This document shows, in pieces, positions 18,991-27,900 of a stretch of DNA of 64,000 nucleotides. Positions within the stretch are counted from its first letter, which is position 1. Every line of letters begins with the position of its first letter. Position numbers and translations under genes: made by a program. Origin of the DNA: Neorhizobium galegae (lineage in GTDB: Bacteria; Pseudomonadota; Alphaproteobacteria; Rhizobiales; Rhizobiaceae); NCBI RefSeq assembly GCF_017877055.1, contig NZ_JAGIPG010000001.1:1860001-1924000 (forward strand). Reading direction: 5' to 3'. The notes beneath the pieces were generated by a model that worked only from the letters and a program-made list of their open reading frames with translations, searched no databases and was not told where the DNA came from.

Positions 18991-20066
18991 GACCGCCCGA
19001 ATCACCTCAGAACACCAGGCGCCGGCCCGCATCTTTCTCCATCGAAGAGGAAAACGCGTCGCGGCAAGAAACCCTGCCTGCCCCGCGTCGCAGCCCGCGC
19101 AGCTTCCAGGACGGCGTCGTGGTGACGCCCGACGAACAGGATCCGTTCGTGACGCCCCCCGAACTCGCCGCGGAGGCCATCCCGGTCGCCGAGCCTCGGG
19201 CGCGCAAGAGATTCTCGTTCGTCAATCTGGCGACGGCCGCCTTCGGCACCTTCCTGTCCCTCGCCTTCGGTCTCTGGGCCGATAGCGTCGTCCGCGACCT
19301 GTTCACCCGCGCCGACTGGCTCGGATATGCGGCACTCACCGCGCTTGCCATCGGGCTTATCGCCGTCGCCGTGATCGTCGGCCGCGAGATTTTCGGCATG
19401 ATGCGGCTTTCTGCCGTCCAGACGCTGAAGGCCCAGGCGGAAGAGGCGGTCGTTTCTCCTCGCCCGGCCGCTGCGCGCACCGTCGTCGCCACGCTCACCA
19501 AGATCCTCAGTCACCGGGCGGAGACTGCGAAGGGGCGCGCCAACCTCGATGCCACGAAGGACGAGATCATCGACGGGCCGCAGCTCATCGAGCTTGCCGA
19601 ACGGGAGCTCCTGGCACCGCTCGACCGCAAGGCCCGGGCGCTCATCCTCGGATCGTCCAAGCGTGTCTCGATCGTCACCGCGGTCAGCCCGCGCGCCATC
19701 GTGGATCTCGCCTATGTGCTTTTCGAAGTGACGCGGCTGATCCGTGCCATGGCCGAGCTTTACGGCGGCAGACCTGGCACGCTCGGGCTGTTGAGGCTGA
19801 TGCGGGATGTCATCGCCCATCTCGCCGTGACGGGCTCGATCGCCGTCGGCGACGGTGTCGCGCAACAGGTTCTGGGACACGGCCTCGCCTCGAAACTATC
19901 CAAGCGTCTGGGCGAGGGCGTGATCAACGGCCTGCTGACCGCGCGAATCGGCATCGCTGCCATGGACCTCTGCCGGCCACTGCCCTTCCGGGCGGTCAAA
20001 AGACCCGGAATCGGCGATTTCATCTCGGATATCGCGACTGTCGGCGGGCGCAAAGATGAACAATAG
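18987..20066 (+). CDS. ycjF: YcjF-like inner-membrane protein (DUF697, UPF0283)
   Basis: 359 residues: a polar, probably disordered N-terminus (about 1-70), two hydrophobic helices (about 77-97 and 110-131), then a DUF697 region. In that region the repeated hydrophobic stretches include RAIVDLAYVLFEVTRLIRAMAELYG-like sequence and the glycine-rich GLLRLMRDVIAHLAVTG. It overlaps ycjX by 4 bases and is its usual partner. The function is unknown; the pairing suggests the GTPase is docked at the membrane. Confidence 0.88.
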   Translation: MRPPESPQNTRRRPASFSIEEENASRQETLPAPRRSPRSFQDGVVVTPDEQDPFVTPPELAAEAIPVAEPRARKRFSFVNLATAAFGTFLSLAFGLWADSVVRDLFTRADWLGYAALTALAIGLIAVAVIVGREIFGMMRLSAVQTLKAQAEEAVVSPRPAAARTVVATLTKILSHRAETAKGRANLDATKDEIIDGPQLIELAERELLAPLDRKARALILGSSKRVSIVTAVSPRAIVDLAYVLFEVTRLIRAMAELYGGRPGTLGLLRLMRDVIAHLAVTGSIAVGDGVAQQVLGHGLASKLSKRLGEGVINGLLTARIGIAAMDLCRPLPFRAVKRPGIGDFISDIATVGGRKDEQ

Positions 20067-20168
20067 AGTACCTGACCATGGCTCAGACGGGGCCATCGTC
20101 ACCACTCGTTAACCATTCCCACTTAAATTACGGGACACTTAAAGTTGCTGCTCGTCAGGGGAAAGTTC

Positions 20169-20723
20169 ATGTATTCGCGCTTCTTTTCGCTTCTTGGCGG
20201 GTTCGCCATTCTGACCGTCGCGGCGACCTCCGCCATGGCACCGCAGGCCGAGGCCGCTCCGCGCGACAAGGCTTTCTTCCAGTCGGTCGCCGGCGTCTGG
20301 AAAGGTCCTGGCGAAATCGTCGCCGGGAAATACAAGGGCACCAAATTCAACTGCAACCTCACGGGTGCCGCGATCCCGGACAGCAATGTCGGCATCAAGC
20401 TCGACGGAACCTGCCGCGTCGGCGTATTCCAGCAGCCGATGTCGGCCACGATCACTCAGAACGGCCGCGGTTATACCGGCAAGTTCCTGGACGGCGCCGA
20501 AGGCAAGGGTCTCGACATCATTTCCGGCTCGGTCAGCGGCGACAAGGTCGTCATGGGCATCAACCGCAATCAGCTCAACGGCGCGATGGTCGCGAGCCTG
20601 CGCGGCGAGAACAAGATGAACATCACCATCTCGATCAAGGTCGAGGACCAGATGGTGCCGGTGATCGGCCTCAGCCTGGACCGTGACATGGATTCGATCG
20701 CCGTCGGCTCGATCAACCAGTAG
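20169..20723 (+). CDS. Secreted protein of unknown function
   Basis: 184 residues from ATG 20169, which has AGGGGA 8 bases upstream (an in-frame TTG at 20145 is less likely). An N-terminal signal peptide (MYSRFFSLLGGFAILTVAA, cleaved near an AEA site) points to the periplasm. The mature part is rich in short beta strands and Gly, with a repeating G-x-(Y/F)-x-G-K-like pattern that suggests a small beta-barrel or calycin-like fold. No family recognised. It stands alone, convergent with folK. Confidence 0.75.
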   Translation: MYSRFFSLLGGFAILTVAATSAMAPQAEAAPRDKAFFQSVAGVWKGPGEIVAGKYKGTKFNCNLTGAAIPDSNVGIKLDGTCRVGVFQQPMSATITQNGRGYTGKFLDGAEGKGLDIISGSVSGDKVVMGINRNQLNGAMVASLRGENKMNITISIKVEDQMVPVIGLSLDRDMDSIAVGSINQ

Positions 20724-20738
20724 GATCGCCGGGGCGCC

Positions 20739-21269
20739 TCAGGCGCTCCGCCACCAATCCTGGCTATCCCGCGCGACCCTGATGCCAGCGGTATCCGCAC
20801 TTGCCAGCCAGTCGCGCACCGTTCTCCCCTTCACCACCAATTCCGGCGCGATGTCGGCCAGCGGCATCATCACGAAGCCGCGGTCGGTCATGCGCGGATG
20901 CGGCACTTCCAGTTTTTCGCTTCTCTGTTCGCGCATGCCATAGGTCAGGATATCGATATCGATGGTCCGTGGTCCCCAGCGTTCCAGCCGGACGCGCTTC
21001 ATGCCGCGCTCGATCGACAGACAGACGTCCAGCAGGTCCTGCGGCTCCAATGAAGTCTCCACCAGGACGCAGCAGTTGAAGAAATCCGCCTGGTCGGTCT
21101 TGCCCCAGGGCGGGGTCGAGTAGAGTTTCGAGACAGCGAGAACCCGGCAGTCTTCGCGCCCATCGAGCTGCCTGAGCGCCTCGGCCATCGACGACGGCGG
21201 GTCACCGATATTGCCGCCAAGCCCCAGAGCCGCGACCTCGACCGTCTTTTCAGGCGAAATGCTCAACAC
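20739..21269 (-). CDS. folK: Dihydropterin pyrophosphokinase FolK
   Basis: Transfers pyrophosphate from ATP to 6-hydroxymethyl-dihydropterin in folate synthesis. 176 residues. Family signatures: LGLGGNIGD near the start, then RWGPRTIDIDIL and HPRMTDRGFVMMPL. The frame opens with GTG (21269) followed at once by TTG (21266); GGAGG is 6 bases before the TTG and only 3 before the GTG, so TTG may be the real start. It overlaps the end of folB by about 20 bases, making it the last gene of a folP-folB-folK operon. Confidence 0.95.
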   Translation of the reverse strand: MLSISPEKTVEVAALGLGGNIGDPPSSMAEALRQLDGREDCRVLAVSKLYSTPPWGKTDQADFFNCCVLVETSLEPQDLLDVCLSIERGMKRVRLERWGPRTIDIDILTYGMREQRSEKLEVPHPRMTDRGFVMMPLADIAPELVVKGRTVRDWLASADTAGIRVARDSQDWWRSA

Positions 21270-21618
21270 GCACCTCCGCGTAATCCAGGATGCCGGGGAT
21301 CGGCACGCTCGGCTTGCGAACGGCGATCTCTGCCCGGCGGATCTGCGGCGACCAGGCGCAGAGCGCCTTGGCGATGTCCTTAGCGAGCGTCTCGATGAGG
21401 TTGCGGCGGTGGCCGGTCACCACCTTCTCGACGATCTCGTAGGCGATGCCGTAGTGCACCGTGCTTGAAACATCGTCGTTTTCGAGCGCCTCGTCCGCCT
21501 CGACATCCATGATGACGTCGATGAAGAAACGCTGGCCGAGCGTGGCCTCCTGCTCGAAAGCGCCATGCTTGGCGTAGAACGCACAGTTCTTCAGCGTGAT
21601 CGTGTAGGTCGCCATCAA
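21250..21618 (-). CDS. folB: Dihydroneopterin aldolase FolB
   Basis: Converts dihydroneopterin to 6-hydroxymethyl-dihydropterin and glycolaldehyde. 122 residues, usual length. The motif KNCAFYAKHGAFEQEATLGQ carries the family HG-E elements, and the ETLAKDIA region and C-terminal KPSVPIPG are typical. It overlaps folP by 4 bases (ATGA) and folK at its end, so the three genes are translationally linked. Confidence 0.95.
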   Translation of the reverse strand: MMATYTITLKNCAFYAKHGAFEQEATLGQRFFIDVIMDVEADEALENDDVSSTVHYGIAYEIVEKVVTGHRRNLIETLAKDIAKALCAWSPQIRRAEIAVRKPSVPIPGILDYAEVRVEHFA

Positions 21619-22490
21619 AGGCCCTCTCTTGCGTAGTAAGCGGAGGCTGCTGCGAGAACCGCGTCGGCCATCGCCAGCGCATCCCGGTTGGCGGCAACGT
21701 TGTGGACGCGGAAGACCGACGCCCCCGCAAGGCGCAGGATTGCCGTGGTCGCGGCGGTGCCGACGTCGCGTTCGTTCGCCTTTTCCCGTCCCGTCAGGGC
21801 GCCGATGAAACGCTTGCGCGAGGTGCCAGCGAGCAGCGGAAAACCGAGCCGATGCAGTTCGGCAAAACGCGCCATCAATTCGATGTCGTCGTCACGGTCC
21901 TTGGCAAAGCCGAAGCCGGGATCAAGCACGATCGCCTCGTCGGAAATGCCGGCGCTGCGAGCGATCTCGAGAGACTGCTGCAGGAAAAATTCCTGGTCCG
22001 CGATTCGATCGGGCCGCTTTTCCTGCTCGCGCCCGCGGCCGGTATGCATGATGCAGACCCCGGCGGATGTTCGAGCCGCAACGGCTGCAATTTCCGGCTC
22101 GCGCTGCAGGCCGTGGACGTCGTTGATGATATGGGCTCCCGCCGCCATCGCCAGGCGAGCGGTTTCCGCGCGGTAGGTATCGATCGAGATCAGCGCATCG
22201 GTCTCGGCGGCCAGTTTTTCGATCACCGGCAGGACGCGGTCCTGCTCTTCGGCCGCCGTCACCTCGGCGGCGCCGGGCCGCGTCGACTCACCGCCGATAT
22301 CGAGGATAGCGGCGCCGTCGCGGACGCAGGAAACGGCGTGAGCCACCACGGCATCCATGTCCGCGTAGCTTCCACCGTCGGAAAAGGAATCGGGCGTGAT
22401 GTTGATGATCGCCATAATCTGGCCCTGGCGACCGAGTTCAAGGATGCGGCCCCGCCCGACACGCCAGGTGCTGTTGCGCTGCGATATCAC
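21615..22490 (-). CDS. folP: Dihydropteroate synthase FolP
   Basis: Joins p-aminobenzoate to dihydropterin pyrophosphate; the sulfonamide target. Signatures: IMAIINITPDSFSDGG, DIGGESTRPGA, and DPGFGFAKD. I place the start at GTG 22490 (291 residues); TTG 22520 is an alternative, and neither has a strong ribosome site. The open frame reaching 22691 would run into the divergent DUF922 gene and is too long for the family. First gene of folP-folB-folK. Confidence 0.92.
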   Translation of the reverse strand: MISQRNSTWRVGRGRILELGRQGQIMAIINITPDSFSDGGSYADMDAVVAHAVSCVRDGAAILDIGGESTRPGAAEVTAAEEQDRVLPVIEKLAAETDALISIDTYRAETARLAMAAGAHIINDVHGLQREPEIAAVAARTSAGVCIMHTGRGREQEKRPDRIADQEFFLQQSLEIARSAGISDEAIVLDPGFGFAKDRDDDIELMARFAELHRLGFPLLAGTSRKRFIGALTGREKANERDVGTAATTAILRLAGASVFRVHNVAANRDALAMADAVLAAASAYYAREGL

Positions 22491-22596
22491 CGGCCGGCCG
22501 TCTTTCGAAGGGTAACGCAAAATTTGATGCCTTTGTGTTGCGCTCAGGCTGGCTATGCCCCAAGGTCCCCATAAGTTCAACGTCGCAGGCCATAGA

Positions 22597-23217
22597 ATGT
22601 TCTCCATGCGCAGAGTCCGCCGGTTTTTCGGTGTCTTTCTTCTCCTCTGCGTGATCCCTGCGACGGCCATGGCAGAACCGGTCATCAACAAGACCTATTC
22701 CTATTTCCGGATCGGCGGCCGCACGGCCGAGGACCTCGACAAGGAATTGGAGAACCGTGGTCCCCTCACCCGCGGCACCGGCCATCGCCATCCCGGCGCC
22801 ACCGAAATCAAGTTCGGCGGCGACGTCACCTATGTCGAAAAGAGCGGGCGCTGCTCGGTCGGCGGGGCGCGGGTGACACTTCGAACCCACATCATCCTGC
22901 CGCGCTGGGGCAATCGCGGCCGTGCCACGGCCGATCTCGGCTTCATCTGGGATACGCTGTCGAAGGACATCAAGCGCCACGAGGAGCGGCATGCGGAAAT
23001 CGCCCGCAACAACGCGCGCCAACTCGAACGGGAACTGCTCAGCCTCCCCGCCAACAGAACCTGCGATGCGCTGGAAAGACAGGTGGCGGAGACGACCCGC
23101 CGTGTTCTTGAGGCGCATGACCGGGAGCAGCTGCGGTTCGACCAGATCGAGGCGGCCAATTTCGACTCGCGGATGATTCGGCTCTTGCAGTATCGCCTGA
23201 AGCGATCCGGCAATTGA
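22597..23217 (+). CDS. DUF922 secreted putative zinc protease
   Basis: About 206 residues, start ATG 22597 or 22606; the latter directly gives a classic signal peptide (MRRVRRFFGVFLLLC... to an AMA cleavage site). The mature part carries HEERHAEIA (around bases 22978-23004), an HExxH-like metal motif shared by DUF922 proteins, which are predicted zinc-dependent peptidases. Two conserved Cys may form a disulfide in the periplasm. It is divergent from folP with a very short spacer. Substrate unknown. Confidence 0.8.
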   Translation: MFSMRRVRRFFGVFLLLCVIPATAMAEPVINKTYSYFRIGGRTAEDLDKELENRGPLTRGTGHRHPGATEIKFGGDVTYVEKSGRCSVGGARVTLRTHIILPRWGNRGRATADLGFIWDTLSKDIKRHEERHAEIARNNARQLERELLSLPANRTCDALERQVAETTRRVLEAHDREQLRFDQIEAANFDSRMIRLLQYRLKRSGN

Positions 23218-23444
23218 TCCGATTTTGGGGTGAAGCAGCCCGACCAACCGCGCCCAGGCTTTTGCGGAGCTTGCATCATCCCTCGTCAATGACGGGTGAT
23301 TTATGGTGATAGTCTAAAATAGAAATATCGGATACAACCTAAGACATAGCTTACCTGCCAACGCTTCGAAAAACGAGGCAGATGAGGTAGATAGCCGCAG
23401 GATCAGCGTACCTTTCCGGTTTTCGAACCGATGTGTCGGACGCG
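23218..23444. other. Intergenic region before the candidate small RNA
   Basis: About 230 bases without a credible gene. It starts with an AT-rich stretch (GGTGATAGTCTAAAATAGAA) and probably holds the promoter of the downstream transcript. No exact sigma-70 consensus could be fixed by eye. Confidence 0.4.
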
Positions 23445-23590
23445 GTTGTTTCAGGTGTTCCTGAGTTTGGTTTCCGGTGTTTTAGTTCTCCTGGCGCGTC
23501 TTCAAGCCGCAGGTGTTTCCTCCCTCCCCTGCTGGTGATGCGCCCGCCTTGCCTCGCTTGCCGCTTTCGCGGAGCGAGGCTTTTTTTTGC
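23445..23590 (+). ncRNA. Candidate trans-acting small RNA with CU-rich loop
   Basis: A stem-loop array with no protein frame. First is a small hairpin TCAGG/CCTGA (23451-23464). Next is a long stem GGCGCGTC (23493-23500) with GATGCGCC (23537-23544), extended by GCAGG (23509-23513) with CCTGC (23528-23532). Its 14-base loop contains TTTCCTCCCTCC, complementary to Shine-Dalgarno sequences. Last is a strong terminator hairpin GCCTCGCT/AGCGAGGC (23551-23580) followed by eight T. Such CU-rich loops occur in rhizobial sRNA families that block ribosome sites (alpha-r14, EcpR1). The 5' end is a guess. Confidence 0.62.
23551..23588 (+). terminator. Strong Rho-independent terminator
   Basis: 8-bp outer stem GCCTCGCT/AGCGAGGC with an inner CCGC/GCGG stem, followed by T8. 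It is over 330 bases from the nearest upstream protein gene, which supports a separate short transcript ending here. Confidence 0.92.
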
Positions 23591-23631
23591 CCAGAAACAG
23601 GTATTTCGGCAAAGTGACGATCAGGCCACGA

Positions 23632-23952
23632 TCAGGCTTGGCGCTCGGGTACGTTGACCACGAGCCCGTCGAGATCAGCCTTCACCTTGATCTGACAGGA
23701 AAGACGCGAGTTCGGCTTCACCTCGAAGGCGAAGTCGAGCATGTCTTCCTCCATGGGCGCCGGCGGACCGACCTTTTCGGTCCACGCCTCGTCGACATAG
23801 ACATGACAGGTGGCGCAGGCGCAGGCGCCGCCGCATTCGGCCTCGATGCCGGGGACGGAATTGCGAACCGCATTCTCCATAACGGTGGAGCCTTGCTCGG
23901 CTTCGATATCGAAGCGCGTTCCGTCAAAGGCAACGATGGTCAGTTTCGTCAT
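23632..23952 (-). CDS. Adrenodoxin-type [2Fe-2S] ferredoxin
   Basis: Small electron carrier, 106 residues. The cluster ligands are C40, C46, C49 and C86 (C-x5-C-x2-C-x36-C), within [15 protein letters not shown] and RLSCQI. The spacing is that of the adrenodoxin/putidaredoxin class, which serves either iron-sulfur assembly or P450s; no partner reductase is adjacent. The acidic C-terminal half is typical. Its 3' end faces the T run of the candidate small RNA. Confidence 0.93.
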   Translation of the reverse strand: MTKLTIVAFDGTRFDIEAEQGSTVMENAVRNSVPGIEAECGGACACATCHVYVDEAWTEKVGPPAPMEEDMLDFAFEVKPNSRLSCQIKVKADLDGLVVNVPERQA

Positions 23953-24094
23953 GATAGGGAAATCCGGGATGTTGAAGGGTCAGGGCACACTATTTAAGCG
24001 CGCTGTCTTCCAATAAAACCCCGACGCAGTCAACATTTTCGGGCGCCGCCGGCTGTTCCATCGGCGCCGTGCGGAGCTGATTCGCCGAATCGCT

Positions 24095-24469
24095 TCAGCG
24101 GCAGAGCTTGTTGATGAAGTTTTCGGCCTCGACGACGGCGGCAGCGACGGCCGCCCGCAACGAGGCGTCGGAGCCATTATCCTCGACGCGCTCGGCAGCA
24201 GCCGAAACCTTGAAAGCGCCGACAGCACCGGCAGCACCCTTCAGGCGATGCGCGGCCGCCATGACCAGGGCGGTATCGGCGTTCGCCATGTCATGGAGGG
24301 CGCGGCGCGCCTGGCGCGCGAACATCTGGAGCACTTCGACTTCCAGGTTCTTGTCGCCCATGGTCTGTGTTGCGAGATGGACGAGATCGATCGGACGGGA
24401 CTGAGAAGGGCAACCGCCCCTCAATGTTTCTGGAGCTTCGAACGCGATACTGACCGCTGCCATTGCCAT
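24095..24469 (-). CDS. Histidine phosphotransfer (Hpt) domain protein
   Basis: 124 residues, essentially a single Hpt four-helix domain. The phospho-acceptor is H74 in AAAHRLKGAAGAVGA. The start ATG 24469 is chosen because a purine-rich site (CAGGGAAAACAGG) lies just before it; the frame continues upstream without family sequence. No kinase or response regulator lies beside it. It is divergent from the giant GPR/RgsE gene. Partner unknown. Confidence 0.85.
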   Translation of the reverse strand: MAMAAVSIAFEAPETLRGGCPSQSRPIDLVHLATQTMGDKNLEVEVLQMFARQARRALHDMANADTALVMAAAHRLKGAAGAVGAFKVSAAAERVEDNGSDASLRAAVAAAVVEAENFINKLCR

Positions 24470-24942
24470 GAACCTGTTTTCCCTGTTGTTCTTCTGATAA
24501 TGTCCCAAATTGTGCGGGCCAATCGCAGCTATCCCGTTAAATTCCGGCACAATCTGGGCCGGATTCTTCCGGCATGGTTAATTTCTGCTAAGCTCCCGGG
24601 ATTTTAGTACTTTTGCATCTTCGCATGGTTTAAATTCTGTTAACAACACTCCGCGGCATCGTTCGAAGGCAGGCGTCATAATTGTGCAGGGTGGCCGAAT
24701 GTGCCACTACAATACGCCTAAGGTGGCGAGGAATATCGTCCTTTTGCCCCGGATGGTAGGTTGGTAAGCTTTCATTATCATCCGTTTGAAAGAACGGCCA
24801 TCCGACTTGAAAATGAATAGGAAATTTGAAATCCGCTTTGTGGGTGGAGAGTTTCCGGCAGGCAGCGTTCCATCTGTCGGTCTGCGGGCGGCAGCGCGTC
24901 AGATGGGATTTGCCGGGCGAGTATGTAACGAGGCGTAACCGC
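24470..24942. other. Intergenic region between Hpt gene and rgsE
   Basis: About 470 bases with no convincing gene, containing the divergent promoters. It includes a GATTC (CcrM GANTC site) near 24562 and a TTAA-rich stretch near 24629-24644 that weakly resembles a CtrA site. No terminator or RNA structure stands out. Confidence 0.5.
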
Positions 24943-27900
24943 ATGGCAAAGAACCCTAGCAGCGAGTCGATCGATGAGACGGCGTTCCAGGCGTTGGAAG
25001 ATGCCCTAAAAATCAACTTCAACGATGATCAGTCGCGCCAAAGATCAGTGCCCCATGCCTCGGAGGCAAGAGTGTCAGACACTAACAAACCGCGTCAGAC
25101 CCAGTACCAGGACGATGCCGCCGAATCATACAGATCGGCCGCCACCGAAACCGCTGCCAAATCTCCGACATTCCAGCCCGCCAACGACGCGGGCAAGCGT
25201 AGCTCGACGGCGATCCTGCGGACGCTGGAAGGCGGCGCGATGCGCTCGTCCATCCGCAATGCGGTGATTGTCTCGATCCTCTGGGCAATCGGCGGCATAG
25301 CGCTCGGGCAGATGATCTACGGCAACCAGCTCTGGCAGATTACCTCGGTCGAAGGCGTTCTTGCCGCTCCCGGCATCGTCGCGCTGGCGGTCTGCATCCT
25401 CGTTCCCATCATGCTGTTCTTCGCCTTCGCGATCATGATGGCCCGCGCCCAGGATCTGAGGACCGCCGCCCGTTCGATGGCCGAGGTGGCACTTCGCCTG
25501 TCAGATCCGGAAACCGTCGCCTCCGAGCGCATCATGAGCGTCGGCCAGGCCGTGCGCCGCGAAGTCTCGGCAATGAACGAAGGCATCGAGCGCACCATCG
25601 CCCGCGCCGCCGAACTCGAGACGCTGGTCCATTCGGAAGTGAATGCGCTGGAGCGGAGCTTCACCGACAACGAATTGCGCGTTCGCGGCCTTGTCCACGA
25701 ACTCGGCGCCGAACGCGATGCGATCGTCAACCACGCCGAGCGCATTCGCTCATCGATCGTCGGAGCCCATGATCAGCTTAAGGAAGAGCTGTCGCTCGCC
25801 ACCGAAGAAATCTCCATTCGCCTGGCGACATCCGGCGAAGCCTTTGCCTCGATGATCGAGACGCGCGGCGCGGCGCTGATGGAGAAGTCCAACGCGGCCG
25901 GCGAAGCACTCGGCAGCCTGCTGACGACAAAGACCGAAAACCTGCTGCAGACGCTCAACTCCTCCGGCTTCGCGCTCGCCCACGAGTTCGACGAGCGGAT
26001 GGAGGCGATCAATACCGTGCTCTCGCAGCGCGGCCAGGCGCTTCTCAACGAATTCCAGACGCGCGCCTCTTCTCTCGACGCCAATACCGAAAAGCTCAAC
26101 GCAGCGCTTGCGGACCGCACCCGCCAGCTGAACGAGACGCTGCTGGCCCGCACGAAGGAAATCACCGACGGACTTGCCGAAAGCGAACAGACGCTCACCG
26201 GTTCGCTCGGCGGCATCCTTGCGGCTCTCAACAGCTCGCTCGAAGAAAAGAGCTCGTCTTTCCGCCAGAACCTGCAAAGCACGGTCGAAGACGTTGTCCT
26301 CGACCTCGACATGCGCTCCGGCTTCTTCGAAGAGCGCCTGCAGACGACCGTCGGCCTGCTCAGCACCACCTTCGACGACAGCATCTCGCAATTCACCTCC
26401 GCCTTCGACCAGCGCGCCGGCACGCTCGACAGCAAGCTGATGGACAGCCTCGCCCGCATCAACGAGACCGTGGCAAGCGGTTCGGAGGCGATCGAGAACA
26501 TCCTGTCGTCCAGCGTCGAGCGCATCAGTTCCTCGCTGACCGACCAGTCGCTGGCACTCGAGACGACGCTCGGCACCGGCCAGGAAATGCTGGATGCTAT
26601 GCTCGGAAGCCGCTCGCGCGAACTGTCCGACGCATTGTCGGCCCGCAGCACTGAAATTCAGGATACGCTGGCCTCCCGCGCTACCGAGATCGAGGGCGCG
26701 CTCACGACACACACCGGCGAACTCCAAGAGGTCCTCGGATCCCGGACCAGCCAGCTCCGGGATGTGCTCGGAACACGCACGAGCGAACTCCAGTCCGTTC
26801 TCGTCTCTCGCACCGAGGAGCTCCAGGAAGCACTCGGAACGCGCACCGGCGAACTCCAGTCCGTACTTACCGCGGGCACCGGCGAACTTCACGAAACGCT
26901 CGGAGCGCGGACCACCGAACTCCAGGACGTGCTGACCACCCGCACCGGCGAGCTTCAGAACGTACTGGCTTCGGGCAGCGGCGAACTTCAGGATGTCATC
27001 GGCGCTCGCACTACCGAGCTTCAGGACGCGCTTGCGCTGCGCACCGATGAACTCAAGGACGTGTTTGCATCCGGCACCGGCGAACTTCACGCCGGTTTTG
27101 CGAGCGCACATCAGAACATCGAAGCAACGCTCGCCGAGCGCAGCAGCAGTCTGCTCGGCACGCTTTCGGATAACCAGGCCAAGTTCGAACAGAGCCTGGC
27201 AATTCGCTCCGGCGCCATCGTCGCTGCCCTTTCCGGCAGCCACGATCATCTGACCGAGGTGCTGAGCCAAAAGTCCAGTGCGATCGAGACGTTGATGTCC
27301 GGCGCGCCGGAGCGGCTCGCCGGCATGTTCGACGAAAAATCGGAGCACATCGCCCGCACGCTCGCTGCCAGCGAACAGCGGCTCGGTGACGAGCTGGGTC
27401 GGCGCGCCTCCCAGATGCAGTCGTCGCTGGATGCCAATCGCGAGCGGATCTCGGAAATCCTCGAAGACAAATCGATGGAAATCGCCACGTCCTTTGCGCT
27501 CGGTGAAGATCGCCTCGCCGGCATGCTGGACGAGAAGTCGGAATCCATCACCCGCGCGCTGACGGAGACCGAACAGCGTATGAGCGGCGACCTCGCCCGC
27601 CGCACCTCCGAGATCCACGAGGCGCTTGGCGTCAACCGCGAGAAGCTCGCGGAAATCCTCGACGACAAGTCGATGGAGATCGCCACGTCCTTCGCGCTCG
27701 GCGAAGACCGCCTCGCCGGCATGCTGGACGAAAAGTCGACGGCAATCGCCAACACCTTCATCGATGCCGACGTTCGCATCGAGCAATCCTTCGCGGACCG
27801 GGCGGAAGCGATCCGCAACGCCTATGCCGACAATCAGCTCAATCTCGACCTGTCGCTCGAAACCCGCACGGCCGAGCTCGCACGCCTCCTCGAAAGCGGC

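Noticed and set aside
23433..23657. A 74-codon frame over the candidate small RNA
   Set aside because: It crosses the strong terminator hairpin and T8 run and has no ribosome site.
26614..27741. Regular repeats taken as a CRISPR-like array
   Set aside because: The repeats are in frame, coding, with no spacers and no cas genes.
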